NCBI RefSeq assembly: GCF_032854445.1
Contig: NC_088295.1
Coordinates: forward strand, 80,132,028 to 80,196,027
DNA: 64,000 bases
Direction: 5' to 3'
Source of the DNA: Liolophura sinensis
Taxonomy: Eukaryota; Mollusca; Polyplacophora; Chitonida; Chitonidae
Shown here: in pieces, positions 1-8,875 of the stretch
How the letters are laid out: each line of letters starts with the position of its first letter
Numbering within the stretch: position 1 is the first letter of the stretch
Program-made: the position numbers and the translations under genes
The notes under the pieces: model-generated
Told to the model about the DNA's origin: nothing
What the model saw: only the letters and a program-made list of their open reading frames with translations
The model's database searches: none

Positions 1-292
1 AACAGAGAAAAACAAAAGATAACCACAAAACAGTATGATTGATTCCACACATCATGAGCTGGACGGTCACCCATCCACAAAATGTAGTCAAACTGGCAAA
101 CAGAGAAAAACAAAAGATAACCACAAAACAGTATGATTGATTCCACACATCATGAGCTGGATGGTCACCCATCCACAAAATGTAGTCAAACTGGCAAACA
201 GAGAAAAACAAAAGATAACCACAAAACAGTATGACTGATTCCACAAAGATGAGCTGGACAATCACCCATCCACAAAATGTAGTCAAACTCAC
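1..292. repeat. 98-bp tandem repeat, 3 copies
   Basis: The unit beginning AACAGAGAAAAACAAAAG starts at 1, 99 and 197, so the period is exactly 98 bp. The first two copies are nearly identical. The third runs directly into an open reading frame (231-592). Each unit contains an AG-ended intron-like segment followed by the first ~40 nt of that ORF, so the array looks like a multiplied 5' exon border. Confidence 0.9.
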
Positions 293-592
293 ACAGAGAA
301 CACAATACATTGTAACTTCCAATGCCCCCCTCACTTCGCACACCAAAGTACAGTGTTTACTCGATGATGGAAACTCAGGCCCAACCTTGATAACACAAGT
401 CGATGTCAATGGAAAACAAATGGATTCTTGTACAAACAATACTGCTGAAAACTGCTTAAGATTTCAGGAGATATCATGTTTAAAAAACCTGTCAATAAAC
501 ATAAACACTGATGACCCCAATGACCTTATAAAAAAGGACCTACATCACACAAATGAACCCTGGTTTTTCCAGTGTCATGTGATACAAGGAAG
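231..592 (+). CDS. orphan exon-like ORF, possible Ig-like fragment
   Basis: An open stretch of about 120 codons with an acceptor-like ACAG just before it and a donor-like GTAAAC just after (exon end about 592). It contains five cysteines and ends in a W-x3-C pattern (WFFQC) of the kind seen near the second Cys of Ig-like domains. I do not recognise the protein. It lies on the strand opposite the sphingomyelinase gene, in what should be one of that gene's introns. No flanking exons of the same gene are visible, so it may be the end of a gene to the left, a nested gene, or a decayed exon copy. Confidence 0.3.
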
Positions 593-690
593 GTAAACCT
601 GGCAACAAACTTTCTGGAAATGACATGTTTGCAGAGAAAATCTTGGCCAAGAGATGAAAGTCAATTTAAAAAGCAAGTGTTTGTATTTAC

Positions 691-794
691 CTGGTGTCTT
701 GTCTTGTTCAGGTGAGAAAAGAGGTTCTCCAGGGTGACCAGGGGTATGTCACAGTGGCGATAGTCACCCCATTTCCCTGCTGCTGCTCCAGATA
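691..794 (-). CDS. SMPD1: sphingomyelinase exon 4 (catalytic domain, AGKWGDYRHCD)
   Basis: Acceptor TTTTCAG precedes 794 and donor GTAAATAC follows 691. It joins in phase 1 to the upstream catalytic exon and ends in phase 0 after ...NKTRHQ. The sequence aligns from memory with the human GYWGEYSKCDLPLRTLESL segment. A degraded second copy of its first ~45 nt lies 70 bp upstream in the intron (about 831-880) and has lost the AG acceptor. Confidence 0.9.
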
Positions 795-3700
795 CTGAAA
801 ACATAGTATGCAGAACTATCAAAATCATTAGTAGTCAACCCATTTCCCTGCTGCTGCCACAGCTACCGCAAAACAACAAACAGATGATACAAACTGTCCT
901 ACCTGGAGGGCCATCATCTGCCCTACAGCACACAGGTTCATCACAGTCAGCATTAGAGCCCTCCTTGTACAGTCTGTCATAGTGGATGTCAGACAGGTAA
1001 AGATGATACAAACTGTCCTACCTGGAGGGCCATCATCTGCCCTACAGCACACAGGTTCATCACAGTCAGCATTAGAGCCCTCCTTGTACAGTCTGTCATA
1101 GTGGATGTCAGACAGGTGAAGATGATACAAACTGTCCTACCTGGAGGGCCATCATCTGCCCTACAGCACAGAGGTTCATCACAGTCAGCATTAGAGCCCT
1201 CCTTGTACAGTCTGTCATAGTGGATGTCAGACAGGTGAAGATGATACAAACTATCCTACCTGGAGGGCCATCATCTGCCCTACAGCACAGAGGTTCATCA
1301 CAGTCAGCATTAGAGCCCTCCTTGTACAGTCTGTCATAGTGGATGTCAGACAGGTGAAGATGATACAAACTGTCCTACCTGGAGGGCCATCATCTGCCCT
1401 ACAGCACAGAGGTTCATCACAGTCAGCATTAGAGCCCTCCTTGTACAGTCTGTCATAGTGGATGTCAGACAGGTGAAGATGATACAAACTGTCCTACCTG
1501 GACGGCCATCATCTGCCCTACAGCACACAGGTTCATCACAGTCAGCATTAGAGCCCTCCTTGTACAGTCTGTCATAGTGGATGTCAGACAGGTGAAGATG
1601 ATACAAACTGTCCTACCTGGAGGGCCATCATCTGCCCTACAGCACAGAGGTTCATCACAGTCAGCATTAGAGCCCTCCTTGTACAGTCTGTCATAGTGGA
1701 TGTCAGACAGGTGAAGAACTCGCAGCTTAGGGGAGCCTGGCTGAAAACAAGAAGTGCCCATGATTAGTTGAGGTATTTATACATAACACACAGATTCCTT
1801 CACTGATTGATTATTGGAAAATTACTTCCCCTTAGCTATTTTTTGACTGAATGGAATAAATGAAGCTATGACAACCCGTGAGTTCAAATCCCATTCCTTC
1901 TGTATCAGATTTGAATTTATGGCAGAAACTTTACACCTAGGACACTGTTCAGCCATGAGACAAAAGCAACAAGATTTTGTAAGTATTACATAAAACATGG
2001 ACCACATGACGAAATAAACAACACAAACTGAAAGACAAGGTTGCTGACCATTTACTGGAAAGCACAGATTAGTTATTAGCTCACAGGCTGATTTACCTAA
2101 ATATGTACATAGCTGACATTAGCCAGTATTTTAAATGTATCCAGATGAAAATACAAGATATATCTGCCCTATCCAATTTTCAAATGTTTTAATTAATCAG
2201 GTGACATAAAATGTAAAAATAAGCACAAAAATGATCGCATTTTTAGTAAAAGTTTTTTTTATCATGGAATGTACTTACCTTTGGTAGATGAGGGGGCATG
2301 ACAGGTGGTTTAGGGACAATTGGTAAGGGTATGGACCAGTTGCCCAGAGGATTGTAGACATGTCCACAGGTCTCCCCAAATACTAAACCACAAAGCTCCT
2401 CGGGATCCAGGGCCACATCATCCAAGACTGTCAACACTTCCACCTGAAAACAAACAACAACATACTTATGTTACTGAAGAGTACTTGTGCATCTATGAGC
2501 CACATCATCCCAATCTCTCAACACTTCCACATGAAAACAAACAACAACATACTCATGTTACTGAATACTACTTGTGCATGTTTAAGCCACATTGTCCAAG
2601 ACTGCCAAAGCTGGAAGGTGACATCTGACAAATAAAATGTGGACTTACATTTTATTTTACATTAGAATATTACCTTAAATTTATTTGGGTGATAGAACAG
2701 ACAGGCAAACTGATTAACAGATGAACTGGCCAACAGGCACACTGATTAACAGATGGACACACAGACAGACAGGCAAGCAAACTGACCGACAGATGGACTA
2801 ACCGACAGACAGACTGACAGATGGACAGAAAAACAGGCATCCTGATGGACAGAAGGACAGATTGATTGGGTGGATGTACATACAAACAGACTGACTAGCG
2901 GACGGATAAACAAACAGGCAGACTGATTGTCAGGCAAACTGATTAACAGATGGACAGACTGACTGACCGACAGACAGACTGATTAACAGATGGTCACATC
3001 GACAGGCTGATTGATTTACAGATGGACAGATTGATTAATGGATGGAGGGACAGACAGGCACACTGATTAACAGACAGGCAGACAGACAGGCAGACTGATT
3101 GATAGGCAGAATGATTGATAGGAAGACTGATTAACAGATGGACTGGCTGACAGGCAGACTGATTAACAGATGGACAGGCTGGCTGATTAACAGATGGGCT
3201 CAGTGATTAATGTCGTAGGGACAGACAGGCAGACTGATTAACCAACCGGCAGATTGATTGTTAGGCAGATTGATTAAAAGATGGACAGACGGACTGACTG
3301 ACAGGCAGACTGATTAACAGACTCACAGACAATCAGGCAGACAGGCAGACTGGTTAAAAGACATCAAGGCAGGCAGACAGGTAGACAAATCATAATGGAC
3401 TAACATTTTCATGACAGGATTATAAGCTGAAAAGACAAAAAGAAGATTATCTTCGCACGATAATTGTAGGATATTGTTCCATTAGAAATGACAGTGTTGT
3501 ATTGATACAATATTAATAGTGTCATGTATGATACCGCTTCTGTATTCAGATGCATGAAAAAGAAATTCTTGTTACATATCATTAAATGTTAAAACAATAA
3601 AACCTCACCTGGAATTCCTTCACAATTTCTTCACACACTCTGACATCTTCAATGCCAAGTGTCACACATGTCTTTGTTATGAAGTCTACCACCTCCTGAT

Positions 3701-4034
3701 GAGATTTTCCTTGATTAAATGCTATCCGGACGAAAGTGACGAGCAGCTTACAAATGTCACAGGTAAATGCAGAGTGCCTCTTCAAGGTTATTTCAATGGT
3801 TGTGGACAGCCATCTGATGTATTTAAAGGGATTAGCTGCCCAGGATTTTGACTCTTTCACTTCTACATCACTGATGTTCCGCTCTTGGTGATCATCAGAG
3901 TACCACAGAGGCTGATTTTGTTGAATGACTTTGCTATTTTGTTCAACCTTCCACACAAGAGGCGAACCGCCACAGAGATCTATGCAGGAACTAAAGGCAA
4001 CAACACACAACAAGGCTTGTCCAGGCTGGACCAT
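691..4034 (-). CDS. SMPD1: acid sphingomyelinase (sphingomyelin phosphodiesterase), 5' part
   Basis: Lysosomal or secreted phosphodiesterase that hydrolyses sphingomyelin to ceramide and phosphocholine (family knowledge). Coding exons in gene order are 4034-3609, 2443-2279, 1740-1617 and 794-691, 273 codons in all with phases that agree. The start ATG (4034) sits in a perfect ACCATGG context and is followed by a hydrophobic signal segment (about residues 7-20). A saposin-B domain with paired cysteines (CDICKLL, VCEEIV, ELCG, TCGH) covers about residues 85-170. Then comes the Pro-rich linker typical of the family, followed by LHLSDIHYD, the first metal-binding D-x-H of the calcineurin-like phosphoesterase domain. 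The exon at 794-691 (AGKWGDYRHCDIPL) continues the catalytic domain. The rest must lie left of the window. Nearest paralogues (SMPDL3A/B) lack the saposin domain, so SMPD1 is preferred. Several of its exon borders are tandemly duplicated. Confidence 0.93.
831..880 (-). repeat. degraded duplicate of the start of exon 4
   Basis: The minus-strand stretch GCAGCAGCAGGGAAATGGG occurs here and in the true exon, offset by 70 bp. The copy reads ...GCAGCAGGGAAATGGGTTGACTAC and is preceded by TTTTGCG instead of TTTTCAG, so the acceptor is destroyed. Confidence 0.75.
892..1722 (-). repeat. 119-bp tandem array of the catalytic-motif exon, 7 copies
   Basis: The exon segment from CACCTGTCTGACATCC to the donor CCAG|GTAGGACAG plus ~22 nt of intron is repeated with a 119-bp period. 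Donors fall at about 1616, 1497, 1378, 1259, 1140, 1021 and 902. Only the most upstream copy (exon 1740-1617) has a proper acceptor (TTTTCAG). The others keep the donor and the DIHYD-coding stretch but no acceptor. Since 119 is not a multiple of 3, read-through shifts frame and meets a stop in the second copy. Confidence 0.95.
1617..1740 (-). CDS. SMPD1: sphingomyelinase exon 3 (metal-binding D-x-H motif)
   Basis: Acceptor CTTGTTTTCAG precedes 1740 and donor GTAGGAC follows 1617. The 124 nt encode PGSPKLRVLHLSDIHYD and then the Cys-rich NADCDEPLCCRADDG segment. Asp and His of DIHYD correspond to the first two metal ligands of the family. It seeds the downstream 119-bp array. Confidence 0.93.
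2279..2443 (-). CDS. SMPD1: sphingomyelinase exon 2 (saposin end and Pro-rich linker)
   Basis: Acceptor TTTGTTTTCAG precedes 2443 and consensus donor GTAAGTAC follows 2279. The 55 codons encode the last saposin cysteines (ELCGLVFGETCGH) and NWSIPLPIVPKPPVMPP, which closely resembles the vertebrate linker NWNISLPTVPKPP. Both ends are in phase 0. Confidence 0.93.
2413..2614. repeat. 87-bp duplication over the exon 2 acceptor
   Basis: The block CCACATCATCC...CTTCCACCTGAAAACAAACAACAACATAC (from 2413) recurs at about 2500 and partly at 2587. The copies contain the first ~30 nt of exon 2 and its acceptor. In the second copy the acceptor AG has become AT (CATGAAAAC on the plus strand), so it is inactive. 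Confidence 0.8.
2695..3390. repeat. degenerate minisatellite (GACAGGCAGACTGATTAACA-like)
   Basis: About 700 bp built of variants of GACAGGCAGACTGATTAACAGATG with irregular 12-28 bp spacing. It lies in intron 1-2 of the sphingomyelinase gene. Long open frames across it are a by-product of the repeat. Confidence 0.9.
3609..4034 (-). CDS. SMPD1: sphingomyelinase exon 1 coding (signal peptide, saposin B)
   Basis: 142 codons from the Kozak-perfect ATG to EEIVKEFQ, then donor GTGAGGTT. An acceptor (TGCATTTACAG) lies 15 nt upstream of the ATG, so at least one 5' non-coding exon exists. The saposin-B core begins at CDICKLLVTFVR. Confidence 0.92.
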
Positions 4035-4109
4035 GGTGGGAAAACTTAACTGTAAATGCAGCAAACAATTATATTCATTCTATTGATGTTTCATGCTGGA
4101 TTGCTTTAT

Positions 4110-4350
4110 TTATTTGATTGGTGTTTTAACGCCAAACTCAAGAATGTTTCATTTTTAAGATGGCGACCAACATTATGCAGTGGGAGGAAATCGTGCAGAG
4201 CCCAAGGGAAACTCACGACCATCCACAGGTTGCTGGCAGGCTTTCCCACATACAGCCCGAGAAGAAGCCAGCATGAGCTGAACTTGAACTCACAGCGACT
4301 GCATTGATGAGAGGCTCCTGGGTCACTCATTGCACCATGCTGGCGTGATA
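4110..4350 (-). mobile_element. tRNA-derived SINE, reverse orientation (family A)
   Basis: The reverse complement carries the family-A landmarks: tRNA-like head, box-B stretch GAGTTCAAGTTCAGC, CATGCTGGCTTCTTCTCGGGC, CAGCAACCTGTGGATGGTCG, a middle with AATGTTGGTCGCCATC, and tail CACCAATCAAATAAATAAA. It ends inside the sphingomyelinase 5' region. Confidence 0.85.
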
Positions 4351-4394
4351 ACCCCCCTCGTCCACAGAGGCTCTCTCATGCTGGACTGATATTG

Positions 4395-4570
4395 ATTGAT
4401 TGTTGCCATACTTAAGAATTGGGTGGAGTAAACTAGAGGAGCCAGGTTAAACTACTAACCTTTGGCAACTTACTGACAAACTTTTCCACGTACAGTACAT
4501 ACCAGGACATACACAGACTTTCATGTCATATTTGTGAAAGACAATAAACCGGTCTTCAACAACTGTAATA
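4395..4570. repeat. dispersed repeat shared with 49655-49775
   Basis: GGCAACTTACTGACAAACTT...CCACGTAC...ACCGGTCTTCAA here matches GGCAAGTTATTGACAAACTT...CCACATGTG...ACTGGTCTTTAA in a separase intron. Probably part of another short interspersed element. Confidence 0.55.
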
Positions 4571-5062
4571 CTGCTTAACTGTTCCCTGTGAAGACTAAAT
4601 GAACAGTGAGTATGGGTTACGAGTTCCTACATATACTAGATACTTCACGCTCGATCATTGTATGAGGGACATGGATCCGTCTCCATTTTTTACTGAATGA
4701 TCCGATATGATAGTCTACACCATTTCACATCAAGATTACCGATTACCTATGGGTTTTATGAATGACCAATATCTGCTTTTCTCTTTTCCCTTACTATAGT
4801 CAATATATATTGCTGTAAAAGTCCTACAGCTAAGTGAACGCTAGAACTGAATCACTGAACGCTTATTGTCTAGGCCAACAGGCAACACAGCGTCTTACCA
4901 AGAATTATGAACACTGCTGAGCCCACTTTCACTGTACATTCTCAATCATTGATTTTTGTGCCTAATTAGTGGAATAAATCAACTTTGTTGTTTAAACAGC
5001 ATTTTCAACTAAAAACTTCCTCTACTAGAAAATCGAATTTTGAAAGTTACCCAAAGCCTTAC

Positions 5063-5150
5063 CTTCCCTTACACACAAACTCCTGTCACTCACATCAGAC
5101 ATGTGACACGCTCCTCTGATGACCCCAATAATATCGCCCGGGTGTGGATT
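5063..5150 (-). other. candidate 5' non-coding exon of the sphingomyelinase gene
   Basis: On the minus strand GGGAAG|GTAAGGC gives a consensus donor at 5062. The upstream end is not defined. It would pair with the acceptor at 4050. Inference from splice sites only. Confidence 0.35.
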
Positions 5151-5369
5151 AATGGAACTCCCCTAATATACGAATTGGTTTACGTCCCTGACGTCATGTT
5201 CGCTAAATAAAACTAATTTAGCATAGAGATGTAGAATGTGAAGAATAAATGGTTCAACTTTGTTCTCGAAAGTCCGTAACCTTTACTTTTTAATCGGATA
5301 AATATTTCAGGGGAAAATTTCCATCACACAACGACAACAACATGGAAGATGGCGGCAAATGCGACATCG
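5130..5369. promoter_or_regulatory. probable divergent promoter, SMPD1-like / PHF20-like
   Basis: It lies between the two oppositely oriented genes. A perfect cAMP-response-type palindrome TGACGTCA is at 5189-5196, and a canonical YY1-type AAGATGGCGGC is at 5346-5356, the position just downstream of many start sites. A donor-like GTAAAT at 5370 could end the first PHF20 exon. Confidence 0.5.
5300..5369 (+). other. candidate 5' leader exon of the PHF20-like gene, with uORF
   Basis: The stretch ending ATCG|GTAAAT includes an ATG at 5342. If joined to 6549, this ATG opens a 13-codon frame that stops at 6560-6562, overlapping the main start codon. The 5' end of the exon is unknown. Confidence 0.4.
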
Positions 5370-6109
5370 GTAAATTTCCACGCATTATTTAAAGATTTAT
5401 GAATTCTGGCACTAGCATTTAGATCAGCCACAAGGCATGCTATGAGAAAATGTGTAAAACTAAAGATGTTTTTTATTTGAATTTCCTTTGACCCTTTGAT
5501 CAAAGGTAATTTGTGTAAATAAGACATCGTTTGGACTCGAAAACTGAACCCGGAGTAATGTGCTGTGGTAGCAGTTTGATTTAACCTCGCCCTGGTCAGA
5601 GTCCTAGCAGCCCCTGCTCTCCAGGGCAGATGTTAATTGTGAAAAGCAGATTCTTCACTGAATTGATGTGATACCTTCTACCATCAGATGTGAACAACAA
5701 TAACAACAAAATCCTGGAGCTCATGTTAGCAGCAACTGCTCTGACAGTTACTGAACTAACATATGTACCATGGTCGGTAGAAGTTCGCCCCTACACTTTT
5801 TCAGTTTAGTTCCGATGTAGCAGTTACACTGGAATCCCGCTCCCTAATCTTATTTTCCCCTACTTTACTGCTGTTACTCACTGGAAGCGAGATATTCCAT
5901 TCATGCACTTACCTGTAAAAAATAAACATTGGATACCATGTTGTCACTTGCACAAATGAACGTCCGTTCAGAGTACAGGATGCACCAACAGCAAATGAGA
6001 GATGTGTTGTGTGTCATCTATCACACGGAACTGGGCGATTCATGTATTATGAAGACTATTTGGTGTCTAGTGACATTTTGAGAGAGAGGGAGATATTTTG
6101 TCCTAGTTA

Positions 6110-6355
6110 GTTGGGATGTGGGCGAGTCTCCGTGGCCAGCATGGCGCAATGACTCAGGCGCCTGTCACCAATTCGGTCACTGTGAGTTTAAGTCCAACTC
6201 ATGCTGGCTTCTTCTCCGGCCATATGTGGGAACATCTTCCAGTAATTTGCAGATGGTCGTGGTTTTCTCCTGGGCACTGTCCGGTTTCCTCACATTGAAC
6301 CTAGCAAATAGTGATGGTTTACTCCACACATTGTGGCTGCCTGAAATGAATGTAT
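6110..6355 (+). mobile_element. tRNA-derived SINE (family A)
   Basis: Forward copy: CTCCGTGGCCAGCATGGCGCAATGACTCAGG, then GTGAGTTTAAGTCCAACTC (box B), CATGCTGGCTTCTTCTCCGGCC, GCAGATGGTCGTGG. The 3' half decays after about 6300. Confidence 0.85.
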
Positions 6356-6548
6356 AGTCTTAAGTATTAACCAGGTAAATAAGCAAAGATAGACCTGCAA
6401 TTTATACGAGTGTTTGGCAGTTTGAAATTATGTATTGACAAAATGTTGGCTAATTAAGTAAAATATTTTATCAGAACAGTGCTAAGTAAATCCCAGATGA
6501 ATTATGTAATCTCGGAAAAATGTGTTGATCTTGCACCTTGGATTCTAG

Positions 6549-8875
6549 ATGGATACAACTGATGCATTGAAGGAGATGCCAGAAGGCCCATTGACAGGAT
6601 CAGAACCTGAAAAACCTGCTGAACACAGTTCAGAAGGGGTCACAGCCTCTGCCCTGGAGACGGAACAGGGGAAATCTCAGACTGGCTCCTCTACTACCTC
6701 AGAAAATGACAGGTCTACCAAGGTCGGAAGTGGGCAGGACAAGGGGAAAACAGCCGTTAGTGAACCATCGGCTCTCAAAAAAGTCCCCAATAGACCTGGT
6801 ATCACATGGCAGGTTGGAGAACGTATCGAGGCCATGGATTACCTCTCAAAGTGGTGGGACATCTCGTTTCTGTTCCATTTTTTTTATATTTTTGCACACT
6901 AATTGCTTAAATGGAACATTATAGCATAGACGAATGTGCTCATGTTTATATCATACATGAAGTACTAGAAAAAGACAAATACAAAACAGAACAACAGAAG
7001 TCTCATTGTATATTTTCGAGATAGAATTTATTCAGTTATCACAGTGAACAGGTTTGTGTTCCGTTAAAATGCTTGTTTTGACAACCATTTTGTGTCTGGC
7101 TTCATTAAGGTACCCTGCCAAAATGCTGGAGGTGGACCTGAGTGATCAGACTGTGCTGATCCACTTTGAAGGCTGGAACCAGCGCTATGATGAGTGGGTG
7201 GCCATGCACAGTGACAAACTACGTCCCTTGACCAGAACATCGGATCGCAAAAAGAACAAATCAAAATCTTCTGGTGTAAGTTACAGCTTCGTACAAAGGT
7301 TTTTGATGCTGTTCTTTGTTTAATTGTTACAGTTTATAGGTTAACATTGTATATGTTCTGCACAACAGTTTTAATGTCTTTCTTGATTGCACTTTAAAGC
7401 CATAACAACATTTTCATCACGTTGCCTCCTAAGCTTGCAAGATCAGCTGTTTGGTGCTTGCCTAACCTGGAATTTGGCATAAAAGTAAATACTCAAAGAA
7501 TCATCAAATTTGGATATGTGGTGTTTCTTGGAACTTACCATGGAGTTGTCAAAGTTCACAATTTTCTTATTGTTTGCAGAGACCTGCATTTGTCCCATGT
7601 AATGTTTTTTTTTAAATTGTTACATTAATAGCTGCACAGAATTGGTGATAAAGTTCTAGCCCGCTGGACAGATGGCAAGATGTACCCGGGCAAAGTCACG
7701 AGTGTAAAGTCCAAAGGTAGGTGTTTTAGACACAACAAATTTCAGATTCTGTGTATGTAAATATAAATTCTAAACATTCAGGCATCATTTCAGTTATCAC
7801 ATACTAGTATACATGTATATATTTTTAATTTCACACTGGATTTATGTGTTCATAATGTTAGAGGAGATTTGCATACATGGATACATACATGTGGTGTTTG
7901 TTTACCATAAGTGCTCAAACTGTTTACATATAAAAGAGCGTTGTGAAAAGTCAGCGTGTTTGATGCACCTTTTGTATTTGACTTTTGAATGCTTTAATAA
8001 ACATCTTGCAATCATGCAAAAGGGTTGAAAAATTACAGTAAAGCTTTGTGATAATAATGCAGGCCTTCAGCTGACTCCTGTATTTTCTCCTTAAAAATGC
8101 TTTTGTATGGTGGAAATTTGGAAACACCCCATTTGTATAATGAAGGCCAAACACATCTATACATAAATGTACTCTAAAAGTGTTTGTAATGTATGTCTAG
8201 TATAACTGACTTCAGTGGTGTTGGAATGATGGGCATGAGATGGGGGTGGGGGTGTCCCACCTAATATGCTAGGGCCCATCCACTTTTTATCTGTCAGAGA
8301 GAATTTGATTCAGCAGAAAATACAAAGTATACACTGTAACTCCTTGTACTAAAATTTCAGTTCTTCCACATTTACTGTATCAAACTGAACAACAAAGACT
8401 AGATAAAAGTCATTAATTCTGTCGATCAGATAAGGCTCTTTAATTAAGCCTCACCTATATTGCGCTCAGATAAACTTTCAAACTTCCACCGAATGTGCTG
8501 TGATAGTTGGACATCCCCACCTCCCGATGCCACTGTACTTTGTAAATTCCACCCATAAAACTGACTGCCAACATATAAGTGGAAAATTGGAGTATGGTGT
8601 TGAACAAGAATCACATAAATAAATAAATAAATGAGTAAAACTCTTTTTTTATGTATAATAGTCCTTTATTTTGTCCCTATTTTCGCTTTCATATAGGGTT
8701 AGCTGAAAGCCTGACAAATTTAGATTCACATATCATGACACATGAATAAATGTGAGAACTGTATTCATAAATGACTGTTATAGCAGAATTTTACGAGATC
8801 ATGTTCTACGATGGACACAAGAAACTGATCCCTGCTTCTAATGTGAAGATCATGTCACAAGAGATGAAAAATAAG
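6549..8875 (+). CDS. PHF20: PHF20-like exons 1-4: tandem Tudor/MBT modules
   Basis: A 77-residue acidic, Ser-rich N-terminal tail precedes the first module: [51 protein letters not shown] spans the junction of 6853 and 7110 (about residues 80-145). The second module, [42 protein letters not shown], uses 7632-7716 and 8787-8875. It keeps the W-x5-Y and F-Y-D residues that form the aromatic methyl-lysine cage in the human second Tudor domain, so binding is probably retained. The donor at 6853 (GTGGGA) is weak. Confidence 0.92.

Noticed and set aside
892-1600. Six extra functional sphingomyelinase exons
   Set aside because: The copies lack acceptors, and 119-bp read-through shifts frame into stops, so they are unlikely to code.
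2670-2937. Cys/Ser/Val-rich minus-strand ORFs around 2.8 kb
   Set aside because: Translation of the GACAGGCAGACTGATT-type minisatellite in several frames.
5324-5527. 67-codon minus-strand ORF in the SMPD1/PHF20 divergent region
   Set aside because: No supported start or splice sites, and it lies across the inferred PHF20 leader. More likely chance.
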